A DNA stretch of 64,000 nucleotides from Salvelinus alpinus (lineage: Eukaryota; Chordata; Actinopteri; Salmoniformes; Salmonidae), in assembly GCF_045679555.1 (NCBI RefSeq), contig NC_092087.1, forward strand, positions 25,861,367-25,925,366. Reading direction: 5' to 3'. This document shows, piece after piece, positions 40,601 to 52,600 of this stretch (the stretch's first letter is position 1; the number at the start of each line of letters is the position of its first letter). A program made the translations under genes and the position numbers. The notes under the pieces are model-generated. The model was not told the DNA's origin. It made no database searches and worked only from the letters and a program-made list of their open reading frames with translations.

Positions 40601-43600
40601 ACCGAGGAGTGCTCTGTGTCGTGGGCTAACCGAGGAGTGCTCTGTGTCGTGGGCTAACCGAGGAGTGCTCTGTGTCGTGGGTTAACCGAGGAGTGCTCTG
40701 TGTCGTGGGCTAACCGAGGAGTGCTCTGTGTCGTGGGCTAACCGAGGAGTGTCGTGGGCTAACCGAGGAGTGCCGGGGGCTAACCGAGGTGTGCTCTGTG
40801 TCGTGGGCTAACCGAGGAGTGCTCTGTGTCGTGGGCTAACCGAGGAGTGCCGGGAGCTAACCGAGGAGTGCTCTGTGTCGGGAGCTAACCGAGGAGTGCT
40901 CTGTGTCGGGAGCTAACCGAGGAGTGCTCTGTGTCGGGAGCTAACCGAGGAGTGCTCTGTGTCGGGAGCTAACCGAGGAGTGCTCTGTGTCGGGAGCTAA
41001 CCGAGGAGTGCTCTGTGTCGGGAGCTAACCGAGGAGTGCTCTGTGTCGGGAGCTAACCGAGGAGTGCTCTGTGTCGGGAGCTAACCGAGGAGTGCTCTGT
41101 GTCGGGAGCTAACCGAGGAGTGCTCTGTGTCGGGAGCTAACCGAGGAGTGCTCTGTGTCGGGAGCTAACCGAGGAGTGCTCTGTGTCGGGAGCTAACCGA
41201 GGAGTGCTCTGTGTCGGGAGCTAACCGAGGAGTGCTCTGTGTCGGGAGCTAACCGAGGAGTGCTCTGTGTCGTGGGTTAACCGAGGAGTGCTCTGTGTCG
41301 TGGGTTAACCGAGGAGTGCTCTGTGTCGTGGGTTAACCGAGGAGTGCTCTGTGTCGTGGGTTAACCGAGGAGTGCTCTGTGTCGTGGGTAAACCGAGGAG
41401 TGCTCTGTGTCGTGGGTTAACCGAGGAGTGCTCTGTGTCGTGGGCTGAGGAGTGCTCTCTGTCGTGGGTTAACTGAGGAGTGCTCTGTGTCGTGGGTTAA
41501 CTGAGGAGTGCTCTGTGTCGTGGGTTAACTGAGGAGTGCTCTGTGTCGTGGGTTAACTGAGGAGTGCTCTGTGTCGTGGGTTAACTGAGGAGTGCTCTGT
41601 GTCGTGGGTTAACTGAGGAGTGCTCTGTGTCGTGGGTTAACTGAGGAGTGCTCTGTGTCGTGGGTTAACTGAGGAGTGCTCTGTGTCGTGGGCTGAGGAG
41701 TGCTCTGTGTCGTGGGTAAACCGAGGAGTGCTCTGTGTCGTGGGTTAACCGAGGAGTGCTCTGTGTCGTGGGCTGAGGAGTGCTCTGTGTCGTGGGTTAA
41801 CCGAGGAGTGCTCTGTGTCGTGGGTTAACCGAGGAGTGCTCTGTGTCGTGGGTTAACCGAGGAGTGCTCTGTGTCGTGGGTAAACCGAGGAGTGCTCTGT
41901 GTCGTGGGTTAACCGAGGAGTGCTCTGTGTCGTGGGCTGAGGAGTGCTCTGTGTCGTGGGTTAACTGAGGAGTGCTCTGTGTCGTGGGTTAACTGAGGAG
42001 TGCTCTGTGTCGTGGGTTAACTGAGGAGTGCTCTGTGTCGTGGGTTAACCGAGGAGTGCTCTGTGTCGTGGGTTAACCGAGGAGTGCTCTGTGTCGTGGG
42101 TTAACCGAGGAGTGCTCTGTGTCGTGGGTTAACCGAGGAGTGCTCTGTGTCGTGGGTTAACCGAGGAGTGCTCTGTGTCGTGGGCTAAACCGAGGAGTGC
42201 TCTGTGTCGTGGGTTAACCGAGGAGTGCTCTGTGTCGTGGGCTGAGGAGTGCTCTCTGTCGTGGGTTAACTGAGGAGTGCTCTGTGTCGTGGGTTAACTG
42301 AGGAGTGCTCTGTGTCGTGGGTTAACTGAGGAGTGCTCTGTGTCGTGGGTTAACTGAGGAGTGCTCTGTGTCGTGGGTTAACTGAGGAGTGCTCTGTGTC
42401 GTGGGTTAACTGAGGAGTGCTCTGTGTCGTGGGTTAACCGAGGAGTGCTCTGTGTCGTGGGCTAACCGAGGAGTGCTCTGTGTCGTGGGCTAACCGAGGA
42501 GTGCTCTGTGTCGGGGGCTAACCGAGGAGTGCTCAATATAGGGGGTTAACCGAGGAGTGCTCTGTGTCGTGGGCTAACTGAGGAGTGCTCTGTGTCGTGG
42601 GCTAACTGAGGAGTGCTCTGTGTCGTGGGCTAACTGAGGAGTGCTCTGTGTCGTGGGCTAACTGAGGAGTGCTCTGTGTCGTGGGCTAACTGAGGAGTGC
42701 TCTGTGTCGTGGGCTAACTGAGGAGTGCTCTGTGTCGTGGGCTAACTGAGGAGTGCTCTGTGTCGTGGGCTAACTGAGGAGTGCTCTGTGTCGTGGGCTA
42801 ACTGAGGAGTGCTCTGTGTCGTGGGCTAACTGAGGAGTGCTCTGTGTCGTGGGCTAACTGAGGAGTGCTCTGTGTCGTGGGCTAACTGAGGAGTGCTCTG
42901 TGTCGTGGGCTAACTGAGGAGTGCTCTGTGTCGTGGGCTAACTGAGGAGTGCTCTGTGTCGTGGGCTAACTGAGGAGTGCTCTGTGTCGTGGGCTAACTG
43001 AGGAGTGCTCTGTGTCGTGGGCTAACTGAGGAGTGCTCTGTGTCGTGGGCTAACTGAGGAGTGCTCTGTGTCGTGGGCTAACTGAGGAGTGCTCTGTGCC
43101 GTGGGCTAACTGAGGAGTGCTCTGTGCCGTGGGCTAACTGAGGAGTGCTCTGTGCCGTGGGCTAACTGAGGAGTGCTCTGTGCCGTGGGCTAACTGAGGA
43201 GTGCTCTGTGCCGTGGGCTAACTGAGGAGTGCTCTGTGCCGTGGGCTAACTGAGGAGTGCTCTGTGCCGTGGGCTAACTGAGGAGTGCTCTGTGCCGTGG
43301 GCTAACTGAGGAGTGCTCTGTGCCGTGGGCTAACTGAGGAGTGCTCTGTGCCGTGGGCTAACTGAGGAGTGCTCTGTGCCGTGGGCTAACTGAGGAGTGC
43401 TCTGTGCCGTGGGCTAACTGAGGAGTGCTCTGTGCCGTGGGCTAACTGAGGAGTGCTCTGTGCCGTGGGCTAACTGAGGAGTGCTCTGTGCCGTGGGCTA
43501 ACTGAGGAGTGCTCTGTGCCGTGGGCTAACTGAGGAGTGCTCTGTGCCGTGGGCTAACTGAGGATTGCTCTGTGTCGTGGGCTAACTGAGGAGTGCTCTG

Positions 43601-46600
43601 TGTCGTGGGCTAACTGAGGAGTGCTCTGTGTCGTGGGCTAACTGAGGAGTGCTCTGTGTCGTGGGCTAACTGAGGAGTGCTCTGTGTCGTGGGCTAACTG
43701 AGGAGTGCTCTGTGTCGTGGGCTAACTGAGGAGTGCTCTGTGTCGGGGGCTAACTGAGGAGTGCTCTGTGTCGGGGGCTAACTGAGGAGTGCTCTGTGTC
43801 GGGGGCTAACTGAGGAGTGCTCAGTATAGAGGGTTAACTGAGGAGTGCTCTGTATAGGGGGTTAACTAAGGAGTGCTCAGTATATGGGGTTAACTAAGGA
43901 GTGCTCAGTATAGGGGTTAACTAAGGAGTGCTCAGTATAGGGGTTTAACTAAGGAGTGCTCAGTATAGGGGTTTAACTAAGGAGTGCTCAGTATAGGGGT
44001 TTAACTAAGGAGTGCTCAGTATAGGGGTTTAACTAAGGAGTGCTCAGTATAGGGGTTTAACTAAGGAGTGCTCAGTATAGGGGTTTAACTAAGGAGTGCT
44101 CAGTATAGGGGTTTAACTAAGGAGTGCTCAATATAGGGGGTAACTAAGGAGTGCTCAATATAGGGGGTAACTAAGGAGTGCTCAATATAGGGGGTAACTA
44201 AGGAGTGCTCAGTATAGGGGGTTAACTAAGGAGTGCTCAATATAGGGGGTTACTAAGGAGTGCTCAATATAGGGGGTAACTAAGGAGTGCTCAGTATAGG
44301 GGGTTAACTAAGGAGTGCTCAATATAGGGGGTTACTAAGGAGTGCTCAGTATAGGGGGTAACTAAGGAGTGCTCAGTATAGGGGATTAACTAAGGAGTGC
44401 TCAGTATAGGGGATTAACTAAGGAGTGCTCAATATAGGGGGTTACTAAGGAGTGCTCAGTATAGGGGATTAACTAAGGCGTGCTCAGTATAGGGGGTTAA
44501 CTAAGGAGTGCTCAATATAGGGGGTTACTAAGGAGTGCTCAGTATAGGGGGTAACTAAGGAGTGCTCAGTATAGGGGATTAACTAAGGAGTGCTCAGTAT
44601 AGGGGATTAACTAAGGAGTGCTCAGTATAGGGGTTTAACTAAGGAGTGCTCAATATAGCGGGTTAACTAAGGAGTGCTCAGTATAGGGGTTTAACTAAGG
44701 AGTGCTCAGTATAGGGGGTTAACTAAGGAGTGCTCAGTATAGGGGTTTAACTAAGGAGTGCTCAGTATAGGGGGTTAACTAAGGCGTGCTCAGTATAGGG
44801 GGTTAACTAAGGAGTGGTCAGTATAGGGGTTTAACTAAGGAGTGCTCAGTATAGGGGGTTAACTAAGGCGTGCTCAGTATAGGGGTTTAACTAAGGAGTG
44901 CTCAGTATAGGGGGTTAACTAAGGCGTGCTCAGTATAGGGGTTTAACTAAGGAGTGCTCAGTATAGGGGGTTAACTAAGGAGTGCTCAATATAGGGGTTT
45001 AACTAAGGAGTGCTCAATATAGGGGTTTAACTAAGGAGTGCTCAATATAGGGGGTTAACTAAGGAGTGCTCAGTATATGGGGTTAACTAAGGAGTGCTCA
45101 GTATAGGGGTTTAACTAAGGAGTGCTCAGTATAGGGGGTTAACTAAGGAGTGCTCAGTATAGGGGGTTAACTAAGGAGTGCTCAGTATAGGGGTTTAACT
45201 AAGGAGTGCTCAGTATAGGGGTTTAACTAAGGAGTGCTCAGTATAGGGGGTTAACTAAGGAGTGCACAGTATAGGGGGTTAACTAAGGCGTGCTCAATAT
45301 AGGGGGTTAACTAAGGAGTGCTCAGTATAGGGGGTTAACTAAGGAGTGCACAGTATAGGGGGTTAACTAAGGAGTGCTCAGTATAGGGGGTTAACTAAGG
45401 AGTGCTCAGTATAGGGGTTTAACTAAGGAGTGCTCAATATAGGGGGTTAACTAAGGAGTGCTCAGTATAGGGGGTTAACTAAGGAGTGCTCAGTATAGGG
45501 GTTTAACTAAGGCGTGCTCAGTATAGGGGGTTAACTAAGGCGTGCTCAGTATAGGGGGTTAACTAAGGAGTGCTCAGTATAGGGGTTTAACTAAGGAGTG
45601 CTCAGTATAGGGGGTTAACTAAGGAGTGCTCAGTATAGGGGGTTAACTAAGGAGTGCTCAGTATAGGGGTTTAACTAAGGAGTGCTCAGTATAGGGGGTT
45701 AACTAAGGAGTGCTCAGTATAGGGGTTTAACTAAGGAGTGCTCAATATAGGGGGTTAACTAAGGAGTGCTCAATATAGGGGGTTAACTAAGGAGTGCTCA
45801 GTATAGGGGGTTAACTAAGGAGTGCTCAGTATAGGGGGTTAACTAAGGAGTGCTCAGTATAGGGGTTTAACTAAGGAGTGCTCAGTATAGGGGGTTAACT
45901 AAGGAGTGCTCAGTATAGGGGGTTAACTAAGGAGTGCTCAGTATAGGGGGTTAACTAAGGAGTGCTCAGTGGGTTTTAATCACCCACCCCTCCCTTCCCC
46001 TCTGGTTCTGTACAGACGCAGCCCAGCACCAGTGTTAATCCACTTGCTAAAGAATTCCACCTGACAGATTTTGAATGCCACGGCCCAACGCCGCAGTGTG
46101 TGTCTGTTCGAACAAGCCAAACAAGGGCTAGCGCTCCAGCACACCGTGCTCCAACCAGCCAATTACAGACCAGCTGGCTCGGCTTCCCATCAGATCAACA
46201 ACTGTTGGTGGAGTTGGAGGGCAATAATATTCCCAACCAATGAAGACTTGTTCTGAGCTCTGGCCAGGGGGAGAGAGAGGAAGCGCAGCTGGAAGCAGCA
46301 GGCTGGCAAACATTCAAGAAAGCAATTCCATCGACATGAGAGACGTGTTTCCCTTTGATGTTGTGTGGCTCTTTGCCTGGTCGGTGTACTTTAGCTATTG
46401 TGCTGTTGTTGCTTTAAGAGTAATACAACACCAGAACACTAGTAATAATAGAGTGCTCACTCTAAATGGAGGAGTTTTCTTTGCGTGTATCTACTGCCAC
46501 TGCTGATGATGTCAGAGGGAGTCAATTAATTATCCTGTGGTATGACACACAATGCCCTCTGGGGTCAACCAATTAGGTGCTGACAGCTAGGAAGAGATCT

Positions 46601-49600
46601 ACGGCAAACTGAAGGCATGGGTGGGGCTACAGGGCTGCATGGAGGTGAGGATGAATGGTTGGGGGTGCATGGAGCCGGGGCTGGATAAGGGTAAGGTGGG
46701 GGGGATTGAAGGCCTGGAGACAAAGAGAGCAGGCAAGGTAGTAGGGTAGAGGGCTGAGGGAGAATCTGAGGGTCGGAGGTTACAAAGTGACTGATTATGA
46801 AGGTGAAGGTAGTTCCACCTCAAAAAGCACAAGAGGATTGACACTATCCATCTCAGATTATGCTGAAATCATTTATGTAGTTTCAAAGGATGAAGAATCA
46901 ATACTCCAAACTGCAGCTACATACTACTATACAGTACGCTGTTCTGTATATTGGTTGTTGGGTTGGGATTGGTGTGGGGGGTCCGTGGGTGGCTTTTAAC
47001 CATTTTATTGGATTCTTCACGTCTTTTTGTGGTCCAAATCGGATGTCGGGTCCTATATTTATTGAATATTATGTGAATCCTATAAATTAAAAAAGGGCCA
47101 ATTTGGGTGCAATCAATTGACTTAATTTCTCAGAGATCAAATTCAATTTCAACAAAATAATGTTGAAGGGATGCTAATCTTATCTGTTTCTAACCACAGA
47201 AACAATTTCAGAACAATCTGGAATGAAGGGTTGGGGGAGAGGAGAGCTGGTGAGGAGAGGTGAGGAGCCAGGGAGCGACATCAAAGTATTACAGTAGATT
47301 AAGCTCAGTCCAATAGAAGAAGTCATTTTACCTCTGCCAGCTCTACACATAAACAGAGTCTTCGGGCTTGGTGCACCCCCCCAAAGATACATCATTGTGC
47401 ACTGTGGGAGCCAAGCCCAGAGCCACGAGACACACACTCAGGGAGTCTCTCTCTCTAACACGCACACATTTTATCAGCTGGGATTCAGATACACTCAGCA
47501 CAGATGGGAATAGCAGAGCCTCAGAAGGAGAACTGGGGTCTGATTGGCAGTGACAGTACGAACACACCGACTGGGTCAAACACACTGCTGGAGGAGAGAA
47601 GCCAACACTCCCATGTATGGACCTGATCACTCCTCAACAAGACTGTACAGAACTCCTCAGAAACAAACTGCATTACGCAGTCACTGACTGCTCAATTAGC
47701 CTAGCTACAACATCACAGTACATGACTGCTCCAGGGAAGCAGATGGAGACACCCCTCAGCTGGTCACCTGTTCCACAGCCAGTGGGTTGGGGTGGGGTGA
47801 GAATGGCTGTGTTAATTACATAGTCAATGTTTTTTCTTCTCCATTCGACATGACGCAGTGACATCATCATCTGACCCCTGACCTCTCTGGGCTGGTCTAG
47901 ATGTTTCCAGTGGGGGTTTAGTTGTTAGCGGAGCTGTTAGCTGAGCTAAACTAAACAGACGTGTCAGCAGAGCTCTGCTCTCCCAGACCAGGGCCAGGCT
48001 GCTGGGGTCCTACAGGGCCAGGCTGCTGGGGTCCTACAGGGCCAGGCTGCTGGGATCCTACAGGGCCAGGCTGCTGGGGTCCTACAGGACCAGGCTGCTG
48101 GGGTCCTACAGGGCCAGGCTGCTGGGGTCCTACAGGGCCAGGCTGCTGGGGTCCTACAGGGCCAGGCTGCTGGGGTCCTACAGGGCCAGGCTGCCGGTGT
48201 CCTACAGGGCCAGGCTACTGGGGTCCTACAGGGCCAGGCTACTGGGGTCCTACAGGGCCAGGCTACTGGGGTCCTACAGGGCCAGGCTGCTGGGGTCCTA
48301 CAGGGCCAGGGCTCTCAGCCTGCAGCAGATGCCATCATCTGGCCAACGTCCCAGCACTATAGCCTCCAGGGAACAACTAGGCTACACATCCATGCTTCAG
48401 AAATACAGGAGCTTACTTACAGAAAATAATTTCTACAAATATTCTAGATTTGGTTATTCATTTTCAAATCCACAGAAGACATCACCATTTAAAAGTGACC
48501 AGGCTAGAACACACTGTTAATTAATATGACTTTCAATTCAACACCTGAATTGGCTGAAATTGAATTAGATGGCCATGTGATGTAAGGGATGAGAGCAAGC
48601 CGGGTGGAGAGAGAGGAGAGGGATCCAGCTAAGCAGTTTCCCCTCCTGAAATAGTGGTTGCGCTGTTAAACGAGTGTGAGGTTAACCTCTAATTACAGGG
48701 TGCTCCCTCCCGACATCTCTACAGTGATACAGAGATTTATCCTCCGCCTCGCTCTTCCATCCCCCCATTCTCAGGTGAAACAGCACTGGCATTGTGGACA
48801 TGGATTATTCAGTTCTTCGCCTCTATGTCTGTTTCTTTCTTTCTTGACCCCCCCTCACCCCAATCTCTCCTACCCTCTCCCCCTCTCAATCCCCCCAATC
48901 TCTCCTACCCTCTCATGACCACCCCTCTCAACCCCTCCAGCCTCTCCCCCTCTCTCCTTCTCTTGACCCCCTCCAGTCTCCCCCTTCTCTTGACCCCCCT
49001 CCATCTCCCCCCTCCAGTCTCTCCCCCCTCTATCCTTCTCTTGACGCCCCTCCAGTCTCTTCCCCCTTTTCTTTTGACCCCCTCCAGTCTCTCCCCCCTC
49101 TCTCCTTCTCTTGACCCCCCTCCACCCTCTCTTGACCCCATCCAGTCTCTTCTCTTCTCTTGACCCCCTCCAGTCTCTCCCCCCTCTCTCCTTTTTTGAC
49201 CCCCTCCAGTCTCTCCCCCCTCTCTCCTTCTCTTGACCCCATCCAGTCTCTCCCCTTCTCTTGACCCCCTCCAGTCTCTCCCCCTCTCTCCTTTTTTGAC
49301 CCCCTCCAGTCTTTCCCCCCTCTGTCCTTCTCTTGACACCCCTCCAGTCTCTCCATCCCTCTTTTATTTTGACCCCCTCCAGACTCTCCCCCTCTCTCCT
49401 TCTCTTAACCCCCTCCAGTCTCTCCCCTTCTCTTCACCTCCCTCCAGTCTTTCCCCCCTCTCTCCTTTTCTTGACCACCCACCAGTATATCTCCCCCCCT
49501 CCTTTTGACCCACCTCCAGTCTCTCCCTCCTCTCTCCTTATCTCGAGACCCCTCCAGTCTTTCCCCCCTCCCTCCTTTTCTTGACCCCCCCACAGTCTCT

Positions 49601-52600
49601 CCCCCCTCTCTCCTTCTCGACCCCCCCCAGTCTCTCCCCCCTCTCTCCTTGTCTTGACCCCCCTCCAGTATCTCCCCCTCTCTTGACTCCCCCCTCTTTT
49701 CTTTTGACCCCCTCCAGTCTCTCCCCCCTCTCCTTCTCTTGACCCCCTCCAGTCTCCCGCTCTCTTTCTCTTGACCCCCCTCCACTCACCCCCTCTTTCT
49801 CTTGATCCCCCTCCAGTCTCTTCTCCTCTCTCCTTCTCTTGACCCCGTCCAGTCTCTCCCCCTCTTGACCCCCCCTCCCCACTCTGTGATTCTGAATTCC
49901 TCGCCAGGCATGCAGTCCTTATTGGAAACACATGAGGCCCGGATCGTTTTCTGCTCGGATTGAGGCAAACATGCAGAAAATTGTGGGAAGAAAGCATAGT
50001 CCCCAGACCTGGAGACATATACCCTCATTACCAATCGCAAATGGCAGCCATGTTGGTCACAACCACACCACTGACCATGACACCAAAACTCTGCTCACAG
50101 TAAAAACAACAACACAACGCTGTCAAACGTAACAATCTCCTAGCCCTGGATAATAGATATACAGCTGTAATAACCCTGTCAGGGTGTTATTGGTTGTGAA
50201 TCCATGCTTCCTGTGTACACGTGTGTCTGCTACAGACCTGGCCTGGCTCTGGTGCACACTGACATCAGGCTAAGGTGTCCCTGCTGCTTCTCTGATAGGT
50301 CAGAGGCCTGGGAAATAATCAGAAACGGGTGAAAAGCTGTAATCACTTCACTGTGTTCTGGTCACTTTGGTTTGTGTTTAATACCCATCAGAGTGGGTAG
50401 TAAGACATACTAGCATAGGGCAGGGCTACTGCGCGGCACAGTGGTCTAAGGCAGTGGTCTAAGGCAGTGGTTTAACTTCTCTGGGATATGTGGGACGCTA
50501 GCCTCAACAACAGCCAGTGAAATTGCAGGGCGCCAAATTCAAAACAGAAATCTCATAATTAAAATTCCTCAAACATACAAGTATTATACACCATTTTAAA
50601 GATAAACTTCTCGTTAATCCAGCCACAGTGTCTGATTTCAAAAAGGCTTTACGGCGAAAGCACACGTTGCGATTATGTTAGGTCAGCGCCAAGTCACAGA
50701 AAAACATAAAGCCATTTTCCAAAGAAGGAGAGGTATCACAAAACTCAGAAATAGCGTTAAAATTAATTACTAACCTTTGATGATCTTCATTGGAATGCAC
50801 TCCCAGGAATCCCAGTTCCACAATAAATGTTTGTTTTGTTTGATAAAGTCCATCATTTATGTCCAAATACCTCCTTTTTGTTCATGCGTTTAGCCCAGTA
50901 ATCCAAATGCTCAATGTGCGATCACTTAGTTCAGACGAAAAGTCAAAAAAGTTATATTACAGTTCATAGAAACTTGTCAAACGATGTATAGAATCAATCT
51001 TTAGGATGTTTTTATCATAAATCTTCAATAATGTTTCAACCGGACAATTCCTTTGTCTTTAGAAATGAAAAGGAACGCAGCTAACTCTCACGGGCGCATG
51101 CCTGACTGAGCTCATGGCATTCTGCCAGACCCCTGACTCAAACAGCTCTTATTTCGCTCCCCCTTCATAGTAGAAGCCCGAAACAAGGTTCTAAAGACTG
51201 TTGACATCTAGTGGAAGCATTAGGAAGTGCAATATGACCCCATAGACACTGTATATTCGATAGGGAATGACTTGAAAAACTACAAACCTCAGATTTCCCA
51301 CTTCCTGGTTGGAGTTTTTCTCAGGTTTATGCCTGCCATAAGAGTTCTGTTATACTCACAGACATCATTCAAACAGTTTTTAGAAACTTCAGAGTGTTTT
51401 CTATCCAAATCTACTAATTATATGCATATTCTAGCTTCTGGGCCTGAGTAGCAGGCAGTTTACTCTGGGCACCTTATTCATCCAAGCTACTCAATACTGC
51501 CCCCCAGTCCCAAATAAGTTTTTAAGGCACTGCATCGCAGTGCTAGCTGTGCCACTAGAGATTATGGGTTCGACTCCAGGCTCTGTCGCAGCCGGCCGCG
51601 ACCGGGAGACCCATGGGGTGGCGCACAATTGGCCCAGCGTCGTCCAGGTTAGGGGAGGGTTTGGCAGGCAGGGATGTCCTTGTCCCATCGCGCACTAGTG
51701 ACTCCTGTGGTGGGCCGGGCGTAGTGCACGCTGACACGGTCGCCAGGTGTACGGTGTTTCCTCTGACACATTGGTGCGGCTGGCTTCCGGTTTAAGTGGG
51801 CATTGTGTCAAGAAGCAGTGCGGCTTGGCTGGGTTGTGTTTCGGAGGACGCACGGCTCTCAACCTTTGCCTCTCCCAAGTCCGTACGGAAGTTGCAGCGA
51901 TGAGACAAGACTAACTACCATGAAATTGGGGAGACAACATGGTGTAAAATAATAAATAAATACTAGCATAGGGGCAATTCAACGGTAACAGAGTGATGCT
52001 GAGACTCAGATGTTTCACGTAATAATGTATGCCAAACAAATACCAATGATGGCAAAGTTAAACAAACCACACAACTCTTTTTGTACACATTTTCTTGAAG
52101 ATCATTGCAGATCATTCTGTTACCAAACTCTGCATCTGCACCATTGTTTCAAGAAATGAGTTTTTATAAACTGTTCACTAGAATTAGTTAAAAGTAGTCC
52201 TTTTGCATAGAGTTGTATAGTTTGTTTAACTTTGCAATCATTGGTTTTAGTTTGAACCAGCCCGGGACTGCAAAATGAATCACTTCCCTGAGCACTGTGG
52301 TTGTACTGAGGAATTCTTTGCAGCATACAGATACACACAACACCATGATATACTGTGTAGGATGCCTGGGTCCAGTAGCTCAACCTCCTATGGATCATCA
52401 TGCTCCTCTCCTCATCCAGCTGAACACAGCCGTGTCCTGTCCCCCAGCCAAGGATAAGACCCTGGGACCTGTACGTGGGGTGTCTGTCTGTCTCCATCCT
52501 GCCTGTGTACTCATCCAGAGTCCACCTCCTCATCCAAGTCCATTAGTCATCAGTACCTCTGCTTGTTGTTCTAGCGGAGGCCACCAGGCTTGTTCTCAGA

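Noticed and set aside
38924..45972. CRISPR-like or telomere-like array (GGGTTA motif)
   Set aside because: Units are directly adjacent with no unique spacers, and GGGTTA occurs once per 28-bp unit rather than in a TTAGGG run; it is a minisatellite in a vertebrate intron.
47961..48362. Collagen-like Gly-Pro reading frame
   Set aside because: A 24-bp minisatellite read in one frame inside an intron; no signal, no flanking exons, and Trp/Cys in place of collagen pattern residues.
48905..50018. Long Arg/Gly/Glu-rich minus-strand frames
   Set aside because: Low-complexity purine strand of the 1-kb polypyrimidine repeat; not protein-coding.
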